Assembly (NCBI GenBank): GCA_965197005.1
Contig: OZ239982.1
Span: 1,364,001-1,428,000, forward strand
Length of the DNA: 64,000 nucleotides
Source of the DNA: G965197005 sp965197005
GTDB lineage: Bacteria; Pseudomonadota; Gammaproteobacteria; Pseudomonadales; Oceanobacteraceae
Direction: 5' to 3'
The stretch's first letter is position 1; every line of letters begins with the position of its first letter. This document shows, in pieces, positions 9,269 through 17,538 of the stretch. The translations under genes and the position numbers were made by a program. The notes beneath the pieces are model-generated. The model had not been told where the DNA came from. It ran no database searches and was given only the letters and a program-made list of their open reading frames with translations.

Positions 9269-10675
9269 TTATATCTTAAATGCCTCAAGCGCACGCAAGC
9301 GCGCAAATTTGTGTGTAACAATGGGTTCTGGATAAGCCAAAGCCTGACGTTGTTCTCTCGTTGGAAAATGAATATCTTTGGTGTTCAAACTAGATAACTG
9401 TGGCAAATATTGACGAATAAAATGCCCCTGAGTATCAAACTTTTGAGATTGAGTAATCGGATTAAAAATACGAAAGTAAGGCACCGAATCAGCACCTGTA
9501 GAGGCACTCCATTGCCAACCACCGTTATTAGAAGCAAAATCGATATCCACTAAATTTTGACTAAAAAAGATTTCTCCCTCACGCCAATCTAGCAGTAAAT
9601 GCTTGCTTAAAAACATAGCGCAAAGCATGCGTAAGCGATTATGCATAAAGCCTGTTGTCTTAAGTTGATTCATAGCTGCATCAATCAATGGATAGCCTGT
9701 TTGTGCATGACACCATGCCTTAAAATGCTTAGGGTTATGCAACCAGTTAACCTGTTTAGTTGCCACTTTAAAAGGTTGGTATTGACACACATAAGGGAAG
9801 CCCACTAGCAGATGACGATAAAAATCTCGCCAAATTAACTCACTTATCCAAACATCTAGCCCCGCTTGTCCGCCACAAAGACGATACCCATTTTGTTGAT
9901 ACGCACTAAATACACATTGACGAACAGAAAGAACACCTAGTGCCAAAAAAACCGATAACCCACTTGTACCCTCAGCAAAAGGTATGTCTCTTTGCTCGTC
10001 GTAAGAAATTGCCTTATCTTGTAAAAAATCTTGTAATACTTGGTGTCCATAAGTTTCACTCACATTCCACATTAAATCTTCTTGAACAGCAAGATTAGGA
10101 AGAGAAAACGGATACCCTAAATTGTCTTTACTCCGCACCTTAGGTGCTTCTAAAGGTGGTGATAATTGCGAGTCAAGCATATCAATATAGCGTTTTTTAA
10201 AGGCACTAAAAACCTTAAAATAAGACCCTGTCTGTGTACGCACTATCCCTGGTGCAAGTAAACATTGATCATGGAAACGGTTAACCCTAATACCTACTTT
10301 GTGCGCCCAAGTTAGAATTTGTTTATCACGCTGACGCTCATTTAGCTCATATTCAATATTAAACAATAATTCAGTAATTTTATGCGCTTTGATATATCCC
10401 TGCATGTCATGAACCGCTTGTGAAAACGTACTGCTATGAATAATATCCAATGGAATATGATACGCACTAAGCGCATGCGCTAACTGTTGTACCGCCTGTA
10501 ACAACAAATTAATGTGCCGTGCGCCTAAATGATGCGCCTGCCACTGTTTAGGACATAACACAAATACCGCACGCACTGAGCCAGATTGTAAGCAAGCATA
10601 GTTTAAGGCAGGGTTATCATGTATTCGCAAATCGTGGCGAAACCAAACCAGTTTTCTGCTGTTATGAGCACCCAT
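9269..10675 (-). CDS. phrB: Deoxyribodipyrimidine photolyase
   Basis: A 468-residue cryptochrome/photolyase family enzyme that would repair cyclobutane pyrimidine dimers with blue light. The N-terminal antenna domain begins with KLVWFRHDLRIHDNPAL. The FAD-binding C-terminal half carries ELIWRDFYRHLL, TGYPLIDAAMNQLKTTGFMH, NRLRMLCAMFLSKHLLLDWR and GGWQWSASTGADSVPYFRIF, with the Trp-rich electron-transfer region present. The open frame extends 27 codons further upstream, but MGAHNSRKLVWF at 10675 fits the family and overlaps the stop of the upstream flavoprotein gene by one base (TAATG). The two genes are therefore likely co-translated. Confidence 0.95.
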   Translation of the reverse strand: MGAHNSRKLVWFRHDLRIHDNPALNYACLQSGSVRAVFVLCPKQWQAHHLGARHINLLLQAVQQLAHALSAYHIPLDIIHSSTFSQAVHDMQGYIKAHKITELLFNIEYELNERQRDKQILTWAHKVGIRVNRFHDQCLLAPGIVRTQTGSYFKVFSAFKKRYIDMLDSQLSPPLEAPKVRSKDNLGYPFSLPNLAVQEDLMWNVSETYGHQVLQDFLQDKAISYDEQRDIPFAEGTSGLSVFLALGVLSVRQCVFSAYQQNGYRLCGGQAGLDVWISELIWRDFYRHLLVGFPYVCQYQPFKVATKQVNWLHNPKHFKAWCHAQTGYPLIDAAMNQLKTTGFMHNRLRMLCAMFLSKHLLLDWREGEIFFSQNLVDIDFASNNGGWQWSASTGADSVPYFRIFNPITQSQKFDTQGHFIRQYLPQLSSLNTKDIHFPTREQRQALAYPEPIVTHKFARLRALEAFKI

Positions 10676-11655
10676 TAATGTAACACCTCCAATAAAGCAC
10701 CTGCTGCCTGTTGACCGCTTAGCCAAGCACTCTCTAATGTACCTGCTAAACACCAATCACCCGCAACTGCCAGCTTTTGTTTATTATCCAACAAATAGTC
10801 CATATTTAATCTGTGCTCACAATTAGCATAAAGCCAACGCTGTATCCATTGTTTTTGTATTTTCGCATCAGTAATTTGCAGCTGCTCTAAAAAAGCCGTT
10901 TTAAGGGTTTTAGCCACCTGCTCTTGGCAACTATCCTGATGTTGTAAACTATACGCTGCACTAGCATGAACAACCCAAGTCTCTTCACTAGAACGGGTGG
11001 GCTTACTACTATTTCTCACCAACAAGTGCAAAGGTTCGTCATACACAAATGCCAAATCTATCGCCACATCTAAGCGTTTTTCAAACGCCAATAACAAACT
11101 CCAGCAAGGCAACATCTTTACTTGATTTATGGTTTCTGCCAATTCTGAATAAGCAGGCAACAATGCAGAGGTCTGTGCAGGTGGACAGGTTATCAGCAAC
11201 GCCTCAAAACCTGAGTATGTTTTTTGCTGTGCATCAAAAAGCTGCCAACCCGACAAATCATGCTGCAACTTAACAATCTGCGTATTTGGTATAAACTCAG
11301 TAGCAGGTGCTAATAATTGACGAGTTAACGCACTCATTCTATTTACGCCGACATAACGCATTTTGTTATCCTGTGAACGATATAACTGCTGATTTTTAAG
11401 CACATAAGGTGTTACCTCCCAAGGTGCAATCCAACCATGTTGTAGCCAAACATCTAAAATAGACGCAAACTCTTGGCTATGTGCCAGCATAAATTGCGCC
11501 CCCATATCCCAACTGTAACCATCTAACTGTTTGCTTGCCATACGCCCACCTGAACCTCGGCTCTTATCAAAAACAGTCACCTCATGCTCAGCGGCTAAAA
11601 CATGCAACGCACTGACTGCCGCCATACCTGCGCCTATGATTGCAATTTTTGTCAT
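10675..11655 (-). CDS. Renalase-like FAD-dependent oxidoreductase
   Basis: A 326-residue flavoprotein. The dinucleotide-binding motif KIAIIGAGMAAVSALHVLA at residues 3-21 is followed by TVFDKSRGSGGRMASK, the signature of bacterial renalase-like amine-oxidase fold proteins. The C-terminus has LAVAGDWCLAGTLESAWLSG, which closes the FAD site. Substrate is unknown; bacterial renalases studied so far oxidise isomeric forms of NAD(P)H, and whether this one does is inference. It is coupled to phrB by a one-base stop/start overlap and shares an 86-base divergent promoter region with the TIGR01777 gene, a grouping often found beside photolyases in gammaproteobacteria. Confidence 0.85.
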   Translation of the reverse strand: MTKIAIIGAGMAAVSALHVLAAEHEVTVFDKSRGSGGRMASKQLDGYSWDMGAQFMLAHSQEFASILDVWLQHGWIAPWEVTPYVLKNQQLYRSQDNKMRYVGVNRMSALTRQLLAPATEFIPNTQIVKLQHDLSGWQLFDAQQKTYSGFEALLITCPPAQTSALLPAYSELAETINQVKMLPCWSLLLAFEKRLDVAIDLAFVYDEPLHLLVRNSSKPTRSSEETWVVHASAAYSLQHQDSCQEQVAKTLKTAFLEQLQITDAKIQKQWIQRWLYANCEHRLNMDYLLDNKQKLAVAGDWCLAGTLESAWLSGQQAAGALLEVLH

Positions 11656-11741
11656 ATTTACCCTTAATTAGTTACAAATAACCTCTTGTTTTACTTAAAC
11701 AAAGACCGCTATCTTATGCAACTAAAATTTAGAGAAAAAAA

Positions 11742-12653
11742 ATGGCTTACCGAATTTTAATTACTGGCGGTACGGGTTTTATTGGTACCGAACTGGTCAA
11801 CAGCAGACTTGCTCTAGGAGATGAAATAGTTATCCTCACCCGTCGCCCTCAATATGTAACACAGTATTGGCAAGGAAAAGTCCATGCCATTACCCAGTGT
11901 GAACACATACAGAGGCCTATCGATTTGCTTATTAATCTAGCAGGTGCAGGAATTAGCGATAAACGCTGGAGCAAGCAACGTAAGCAAGTTTTGCGTGATA
12001 GTCGTATTGCCCTAAGCGAACAACTGTATACTTGGGCACTGCGTAGTAAACAACATTTCAAGCAGGTGATATCCGCCTCTGCTGTCGGCTTTTATGCCCC
12101 TAAAGAAGCACAATTGATAGACGAAAATCAGCCTCAAGGAACAGGCTTTGCAAGCAACCTCTGTGCAGATTGGGAACAAACCATGCAACCTTTTCAACAA
12201 TTAACCGATGCTTTATGTATTATTCGTAGCGGTATTGTACTTGGTCGAACAGGCGGTATGTTATCTCGCTTATGGCGACCTTTTCGCTTAGGCTTAGGTG
12301 GCACGCTGGCATCAGGCAAACAATATATGCCTTGGATACATATTGATGATGAAATTGCCGCCATTAACTTTTTAATTCAACATCAACAAGCAGGCACTTT
12401 TAACCTGTGCGCCCCAAACCCTGTAAGCAATGCTTATTTTACCCAATCTTTGGCAAAAAAATTAAAGAGACCTGCACTTTTGCCGATACCTAAGACCTTA
12501 CTTGAATTAATCTTTGCAGAAATGAGCTGCTTGCTACTAGACAGTCATCGAGCGATACCCAAAAACTTACAACAACAAGGATTTACATTTCAATATACCG
12601 AATTAGACAAAGCACTTAATCACTTACTAAAGAAAAAATCTGGATTATTTTAA
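11742..12653 (+). CDS. TIGR01777 family epimerase-like protein (SDR superfamily)
   Basis: A 303-residue extended short-chain dehydrogenase-like protein of the YfcH/TIGR01777 type. The N-terminal Rossmann motif is RILITGGTGFIGTELV. LINLAGAGISDKRWS, ISASAVGFYA and SGIVLGRTGGML are family hallmarks, and the C-terminal DUF1731-like tail ends near SHRAIPKNLQQQGFTF. Function is not established in any organism beyond nucleotide-sugar-epimerase similarity. It is transcribed divergently from the renalase-photolyase pair. Confidence 0.9.
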   Translation: MAYRILITGGTGFIGTELVNSRLALGDEIVILTRRPQYVTQYWQGKVHAITQCEHIQRPIDLLINLAGAGISDKRWSKQRKQVLRDSRIALSEQLYTWALRSKQHFKQVISASAVGFYAPKEAQLIDENQPQGTGFASNLCADWEQTMQPFQQLTDALCIIRSGIVLGRTGGMLSRLWRPFRLGLGGTLASGKQYMPWIHIDDEIAAINFLIQHQQAGTFNLCAPNPVSNAYFTQSLAKKLKRPALLPIPKTLLELIFAEMSCLLLDSHRAIPKNLQQQGFTFQYTELDKALNHLLKKKSGLF

Positions 12654-12858
12654 AAGCATTAGCATGTAAAGTATCATTGAAATAGAGTTACGTTACATTT
12701 TGTGTGTTTGTATGAATTTAGGTTTTTAAGGTAATGAAAAGTTAATATTCAAAAAAATAGAATAATTTTACAAAAAAATTTAAACTCCTTTAAAAACAGC
12801 ATGTTATCTAAAAACATCTTAACAAAAAACAGCCAATGCAAAATAAAAATATTGTAAG

Positions 12859-12878
12859 AAGTTGTTTTTAAACAACTT
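12859..12878. promoter_or_regulatory. Perfect inverted repeat, 9-base arms
   Basis: AAGTTGTTT and AAACAACTT are separated by two T bases. The repeat is followed by TTCG rather than a long U run, so it is more like an operator or a weak terminator for the gene ending at 12653. It lies 111 bases before the start at 12989. Confidence 0.4.
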
Positions 12879-12897
12879 TTCGTTCGTAAACCAGATG

Positions 12898-12910
12898 TAC
12901 ACTAAGTGTA
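12898..12910. promoter_or_regulatory. 13-base palindrome, candidate operator
   Basis: TACACT, a single A, then AGTGTA forms a perfect odd palindrome about 80 bases before the small gene at 12989. The form fits a dimeric repressor site. The binding protein cannot be named. Confidence 0.4.
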
Positions 12911-12988
12911 GTATTGTGTTAAACCGCATTGCGTGGATTGCAACTAGCGACAATACTAATAACAACTTCATTAAAACAGGGTTGGATT

Positions 12989-13333
12989 ATGAACTTTAGC
13001 CGTACGCATCTAGCAGAAGCCAAACAAAGCCGTAACTACTTATATGAATTTGATTCAGATTTTTGCATTTCGTATGTCAATTACACTGGAGCAAATCGCC
13101 AAGTACCATCGCAGCTTATTTTGACCTTAGAAAAAGAAGATGAACGCAAAACATTTTCTTTCTTTGAGCCTGAATTTAAAGAAACCAAAAAGAACCTAGT
13201 CTCTGCCAAAGGATTATTTATTGCCAGTATCCTAGGTATAACAGCAAAAGCATCGCAAGTAGAAATAGGCGATCGTGATGGTGATATTTTCTTTACGGCT
13301 AAGTGTTGTAAAAATATCACACCTGTTGCCTAA
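12989..13333 (+). CDS. Unrecognised 114-residue cytoplasmic protein
   Basis: I do not recognise a family. The protein has no signal peptide or membrane segment, is mixed in charge, and has two adjacent cysteines near the end (AKCCKNI). The N-terminal part (RTHLAEAKQSRNYLYEFDSD) and a beta-rich middle suggest one small folded domain. The start chosen is the ATG at 12989, the first codon after the AGGG-like site at 12978; an upstream in-frame extension lacks support. A clear terminator follows at 13377 and two palindromes precede it, so it looks like a single regulated transcription unit. Confidence 0.65.
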   Translation: MNFSRTHLAEAKQSRNYLYEFDSDFCISYVNYTGANRQVPSQLILTLEKEDERKTFSFFEPEFKETKKNLVSAKGLFIASILGITAKASQVEIGDRDGDIFFTAKCCKNITPVA

Positions 13334-13376
13334 CCAATTTTTTAGTGTTTAGTGGGTTGTTAGTTTTCCACCTTTT

Positions 13377-13400
13377 GCCAGCAATTGCTGGCTTTTTTTT
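13377..13400 (+). terminator. Rho-independent terminator
   Basis: A perfect GCCAGC / GCTGGC stem with an AATT loop is followed by eight T residues. It closes the plus-strand gene ending at 13333 and lies between convergent genes. Confidence 0.9.
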
Positions 13401-13408
13401 AAGTTATT

Positions 13409-13627
13409 TTAAGCGGTAACATCAATACGTCCTGTACGTCTTTTATTTAAACGTCTCTCAAACAGAATTTTCTTTTTAACTGTACGTCGTCTGTCACGAC
13501 TTTGTCTCCGTTCAGATGACCCTTCTTTCTGCGCTTCTATGGCATTACTAGCCGTGGTTTTTTTTACATTACGATTAACAGGGTAACGTCCAGGGTACAA
13601 TCTATCAATATTGCGAACTTCACTCAT
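13409..13627 (-). CDS. Small highly basic conserved-looking protein, 72 residues
   Basis: A short protein with a conserved-looking N-terminus (MSEVRNIDRLYPGRYPVN) and a very basic C-terminal half with repeated Arg pairs (ERRQSRDRRR and FERRLNKRRTGRIDV). It has a near-perfect AGGAGG ribosome-binding site six bases before the ATG, which strongly supports it as real. Small proteins with the same ERR/DRR rhythm and an IDV-type end are familiar as unnamed genes in gammaproteobacteria. The charge suggests binding to nucleic acid or to an acidic partner, but that is inference. Confidence 0.7.
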   Translation of the reverse strand: MSEVRNIDRLYPGRYPVNRNVKKTTASNAIEAQKEGSSERRQSRDRRRTVKKKILFERRLNKRRTGRIDVTA

Positions 13628-13731
13628 ACTAAGCCTCCTGAAAGTTAATATCGACCAACTTTAGAAAATCTTAAGTTAAGTATGCAAAAAAAGTAATCAA
13701 CCGTCCTTGGTTTATGGGCTATTTAATTTAC

Positions 13732-15945
13732 CTATGCCGCTGCCATATTATGCTTACCCTGCAAATGGTTTCTAAACAGAATAAAGATAACCAACGCACC
13801 AGAAATCGCGATTAACCAATACATATTACCAATTAACGCCAATCCACCTATGGTTAATAAGGTTTTTTCCGTACGATTAAGCGGTGCATTAAAATAGCCA
13901 ATATAAGCAGCAGAAAGTGCCGTAATACAAAGCATACCGCTAGCAATGGCAAGAATAAATTCCAGCGTATCAAATTCTAAAAACAGCAAGCTAGGCGCAT
14001 AAATAAACATAAAGGGCACTAGGGCTTTACCCATAGACAATCTAAATGCCGTCGTCCCGGTTTGCATTGGATTAGAGCCTGCAATGCCTGAGCCTGCATA
14101 GGCGGCAAGTGCCACAGGTGGTGTCACATCTGCCAATACGCCATAATAAAAAATAAAGAAATGCGATGCCAGCAAAGCAATACCAAAGTCTCCTAATGCA
14201 GGTGCGACAATGGCAGATAAAATGATGTAAGTGGGTGTCGTCGGAATACCTGCTCCCATTAAAATACAAGCCACTGCCACTAAAATTAAAGCAAAAAATA
14301 AGGTCGCACTTTCTACACCTAAAAGACCAAAAGGCACTAAATTAGAAAAAGTCATACCAAAATCAGTTGCCATTGACACAATCACACCAGAGAATTTAAA
14401 GCCTAAGCCCGTTAACGTCGTAATACCAAGCAAAAAGCCCACACAAGCGCACGCTGCAGTAATCGAAATAGACTGTTTTGCACCCTCTTCTAAACTAAAG
14501 ACCAAGCGTTTAGGTGTTAGTACTCCAGTATCATCAATACGAGAGAAGCCTAAAGGCTTAACCAACACTGGAATATATGAGCATACAATGGTCAACACAA
14601 TACCCCAAAAAGCTGCTAAAAATGGCGTAAATTGCATAAACAGCAAACTCACCATCACAATTAACGGAATGGTTTGATGCCAATGGCGTGCTAAAATATC
14701 ACGCACCTTAGGAATGTCCTCTTTAGGCATGCCTTTTAAATTTAGGCGTTTAGATTCTAAATGCACCATACTAATAGCGGCAAAATAATGAAATGCAGCA
14801 GGAATAATTGCAATTAATATTAATTCATTATAAGGAATACCCAGCATTTCAGACATCACAAAGGCTGCCGCCCCCATAATAGGTGGAGTAACCTGACCTC
14901 CACAAGAAGATGCCGCCTCTGTCGCAGCGGCAAAACGACCACTAAAACCATAGCGTTGCATAAGCGGAATGGTAAATGCCCCTGTTGTTACCGTATTGGC
15001 AATAGAAGAACCTGAAATCATGCCAAAAAAACCTGAAGAGACAATAGAAACCTTAGCAGGGCCACCTACATAACGACCTGCCAATACGGTTGCCAACTCA
15101 ATAAATAGCGTCCCCAAACCTGAAGCCTGTGCCAGCACGCCAAATAATACAAAATGAAATACATAGGTTGAAACCACACCCAGTGCAATACCATAAATCC
15201 CTTCTGTACCTAAATATAAATGCCCAACCAAACGTGTAACATCATAACCTCGATGAGATAAAGCACCCGGTAAATAAGGCCCTAACATAGCATACGCAAT
15301 TGCAACAATCGCAATAACAGATAAAGACTCACCCATAGTACGACGTGTGCCTTCAATAACCAACACCATCGCCAAAGAGCCGACCAAGTAATCCATTGTT
15401 TGAGGATAACCAACATTAACAATGAAAATATCTTTAAAGAAAATAACCAAATAGGCAGAAAAACCTGCACCTAAAATCGCCAAAGGCCAATCAAACCAAC
15501 CGGGCTTATTGTCATTACCAAAAAAAGGTAAAGGCAATGCAGACAAAGCTAAAAATCCAGTAATGGTATATACCAACACTGTTTGCGCACTACTCATTTG
15601 ATTACCTAAGGCATGTTGTAATTGCCATGCAAATAAAATATATACCAAGGCATAACCCACACTTAGTACTAGATTAACCTTAGGTCTTTTAATTCGTCTG
15701 GCAGGAAAAACCAAAAATAATAAGCCCATAATAAAGGCCATATGTACTGTACGATGTGATATTTCATTTAATAACCCAAAACCTGAGGTATAAATATGAA
15801 ATAAACTTAAAGCAACACAGGTAATTGTAATAAAGAGCTTTAAAGGCTGACGCAAGTCTCTAAAATTACTTTCTTCATCATATTTTTTAATTAAAGCATC
15901 AACGTCAACGTCATTTAACTCATTGGGTGCTAATTTTTCACTCAT
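13732..15945 (-). CDS. TRAP transporter fused permease (4TM/12TM)
   Basis: A 737-residue inner-membrane protein in which the small DctQ-like and large DctM-like TRAP subunits are fused, as in TAXI-type systems. Many hydrophobic segments are visible. The DctM core is marked by ASGLGTLFIELATVLAG, SIANTVTTGAFTIPLM, GGQVTPPIMGAAAFVMSEML and GAGIPTTPTYIILSAI. A cytoplasmic N-terminus of about 50 residues precedes the first membrane segment. It would drive sodium- or proton-coupled uptake of a small organic anion delivered by the TAXI lipoprotein encoded 520 bases upstream. It is the last gene of the minus-strand group. Confidence 0.95.
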   Translation of the reverse strand: MSEKLAPNELNDVDVDALIKKYDEESNFRDLRQPLKLFITITCVALSLFHIYTSGFGLLNEISHRTVHMAFIMGLLFLVFPARRIKRPKVNLVLSVGYALVYILFAWQLQHALGNQMSSAQTVLVYTITGFLALSALPLPFFGNDNKPGWFDWPLAILGAGFSAYLVIFFKDIFIVNVGYPQTMDYLVGSLAMVLVIEGTRRTMGESLSVIAIVAIAYAMLGPYLPGALSHRGYDVTRLVGHLYLGTEGIYGIALGVVSTYVFHFVLFGVLAQASGLGTLFIELATVLAGRYVGGPAKVSIVSSGFFGMISGSSIANTVTTGAFTIPLMQRYGFSGRFAAATEAASSCGGQVTPPIMGAAAFVMSEMLGIPYNELILIAIIPAAFHYFAAISMVHLESKRLNLKGMPKEDIPKVRDILARHWHQTIPLIVMVSLLFMQFTPFLAAFWGIVLTIVCSYIPVLVKPLGFSRIDDTGVLTPKRLVFSLEEGAKQSISITAACACVGFLLGITTLTGLGFKFSGVIVSMATDFGMTFSNLVPFGLLGVESATLFFALILVAVACILMGAGIPTTPTYIILSAIVAPALGDFGIALLASHFFIFYYGVLADVTPPVALAAYAGSGIAGSNPMQTGTTAFRLSMGKALVPFMFIYAPSLLFLEFDTLEFILAIASGMLCITALSAAYIGYFNAPLNRTEKTLLTIGGLALIGNMYWLIAISGALVIFILFRNHLQGKHNMAAA

Positions 15946-15990
15946 AGTTGTTCTCTTATTTACTGTTAATAATTGTATTTGTGTAATCAG

Positions 15991-16458
15991 TTATGGGCAA
16001 TTTGCAACCACTTGAATATGCAAGCTGGTATCTGCCCATTGATTTAAATTAATTGTATTTAATTGTTTATTCTTTTTGACTGTTAAGCTATTTTTAAAGC
16101 GTTTATCTGTGCGTACAAGTAGGTTATTTATTTTTCTTATTAAATGCAGGCGATAACCCTCTTTATGGATTTCAAATTCAGTGGCATCAGGCTCATTTTC
16201 TAATGAAGGCAAGCCTTGCCCATGCGTAATAAAATCCTCTCTGGTTTGCAATATTTGTTTATCTTCTTGAATTTCATACCAATCAACAACAGGGGTAAGA
16301 GAAACAGAATGAATAAAGCTAAGGGCAAACTGTTTATCTACAGGCACACACAATAATTTTTTGTCTGTTCTTGCCTGAGAAATTTGTAATCCTTGAGCAA
16401 AATTAAGGGAGCTTGCCAGCAAAAGCAAGCTCCCTATTAATACAGATAAATACTGCAT
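15991..16458 (-). CDS. DUF1850 domain protein, TRAP accessory
   Basis: A 155-residue exported protein with an N-terminal hydrophobic signal (MQYLSVLIGSLLLLASS) and the DUF1850 features FALSFIHSVSLTPVVDWYEI, GQGLPS and DTSLHIQVV. DUF1850 genes are regularly found between TAXI and fused TRAP permease genes, as here, but their job is unknown. I use the ATG at 16458; a TTG at 16473, overlapping the end of the TAXI gene and five bases after AAGG, is an alternative start that adds five residues. Confidence 0.8.
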   Translation of the reverse strand: MQYLSVLIGSLLLLASSLNFAQGLQISQARTDKKLLCVPVDKQFALSFIHSVSLTPVVDWYEIQEDKQILQTREDFITHGQGLPSLENEPDATEFEIHKEGYRLHLIRKINNLLVRTDKRFKNSLTVKKNKQLNTINLNQWADTSLHIQVVANCP

Positions 16459-16465
16459 ACAAGAA

Positions 16466-17473
16466 TTAGTCAATTAAGCCTTTTTCTTGATAGTAACGCT
16501 TAGCACCAGGGTGTAAAGGAACAGAAACAGATTCTAATGCTGTTTTAAGGCTAATTTCTTTACCTTTAACATGTACTTTCGCTAGTTTATCTACATTTTC
16601 ATACAATGCTTTTGTCACCGCATAAGCAACATCTTCAGGTAAATCTGCATGCGTTGCCCAAATAGCACGTACAGAAATGGTATTAACATCTTTATCTACA
16701 CCTTTATAAGTACCTGCAGGCAATACAAAGTGTGCAAAATAGGGCTGATTTTTATGGAGCTTTTCAACAACATCGTCAGCTAAAGGCACAACATTAATAC
16801 GATGACCATTTGCCAGTTCAACAATAGAAGCGGTAGGCGTGCCTGCAATAATTAAAGATGCACTTAAATTGCCATCTTTCAGTTTTTCTGCAGACTGCGA
16901 GAATGAAGAATAATCTTCTTTAATGTCATCACGAGTCATACCATGCAATGCCAATAAATCACCCAATAGCTGCCATTGACCAGAACCTGGCGAGCCAGAA
17001 CTGACTGATTTTCCTTTTAAATCTTGAAATGTCTTAATATCAGGCTGTGCAACTAATTGCATGGTTTCAGGATATAGCGCACCTAAAGCACGAATATTTT
17101 TAACTGGTTTGTCTTTAAATTGACCCACCCCTTTATAAGCAGCATCTAAAATATCGGCGGCAACAAAAGCAGACTCAATCGCACCACGCCCCAATAAACT
17201 GGCATTAGCAACTGAAGCATTACCTGTTTCTGCCGTAGCAGACAGCATTTTGCCATCTTTCATCTCAGCGGTATTAGTAATGACCTGCGCCAACATACCG
17301 CCTAAGGGATAATAGGTTCCACCTGTACCACCTGTAGCAATACCAAAAAAAACTTTCTCCTGTTTAGCTGGCTTCTCAGCAGCTACTTTTTCTTCTGTTT
17401 TATTATTATCACAAGCAACCAAAGCCAAACAAGCGGTAGCTGCTAATACGAAAGTGCGTGTATTTTTAAACAT
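16466..17473 (-). CDS. TAXI family TRAP transporter solute-binding lipoprotein
   Basis: A 335-residue extracytoplasmic binding protein. The lipobox LVAC (residues 18-21) suggests membrane anchoring. The TAXI signature begins VFFGIATGGTGGTYYPLGG and continues with TAETGNASVANASLL, RALGALYPETMQLVA and GKSVSSGSPGSG. TAXI proteins studied elsewhere bind glutamate or related carboxylates; the ligand here is not known. The start has AAGGA eight bases upstream. It is followed by DUF1850 and the fused permease. Confidence 0.95.
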   Translation of the reverse strand: MFKNTRTFVLAATACLALVACDNNKTEEKVAAEKPAKQEKVFFGIATGGTGGTYYPLGGMLAQVITNTAEMKDGKMLSATAETGNASVANASLLGRGAIESAFVAADILDAAYKGVGQFKDKPVKNIRALGALYPETMQLVAQPDIKTFQDLKGKSVSSGSPGSGQWQLLGDLLALHGMTRDDIKEDYSSFSQSAEKLKDGNLSASLIIAGTPTASIVELANGHRINVVPLADDVVEKLHKNQPYFAHFVLPAGTYKGVDKDVNTISVRAIWATHADLPEDVAYAVTKALYENVDKLAKVHVKGKEISLKTALESVSVPLHPGAKRYYQEKGLID

Positions 17474-17519
17474 AAATTTTCCTTTATGGGTTAATTGTTA
17501 TTAGTTTATTTAAAAGTAA

Positions 17520-17538
17520 GGCTAGGTTTGCCTAAGCC
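17520..17538 (-). terminator. Hairpin between the hutG-like and TAXI genes
   Basis: Arms GGCTTAGG and CCTAGCC (one bulged T) with a 4-base loop overlap the hutG-like stop codon and are followed on the minus strand by TTACTTTTAAA. It may be a weak terminator or an mRNA-processing stem that sets TAXI levels apart from the upstream genes. Confidence 0.4.

Larger units (their letters stand above)
12654..12988 (+). other. 335-base AT-rich intergenic region with phased A tracts and two palindromes
   Basis: No gene of any length could be supported here. A runs begin near 12751, 12772 and 12792, about 20-21 bases apart, a spacing that would bend DNA. Two inverted repeats (described separately) lie between these tracts and the small gene at 12989. 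The layout suggests a regulated promoter; an unrecognised small RNA is possible but no terminator follows one. Confidence 0.5.

Noticed and set aside
14231..14677. Open frame of 148 codons on the plus strand inside the TRAP permease gene
   Set aside because: It is antisense to a well-supported membrane protein, has Lys/Pro-rich low-quality residues and no ribosome-binding site.
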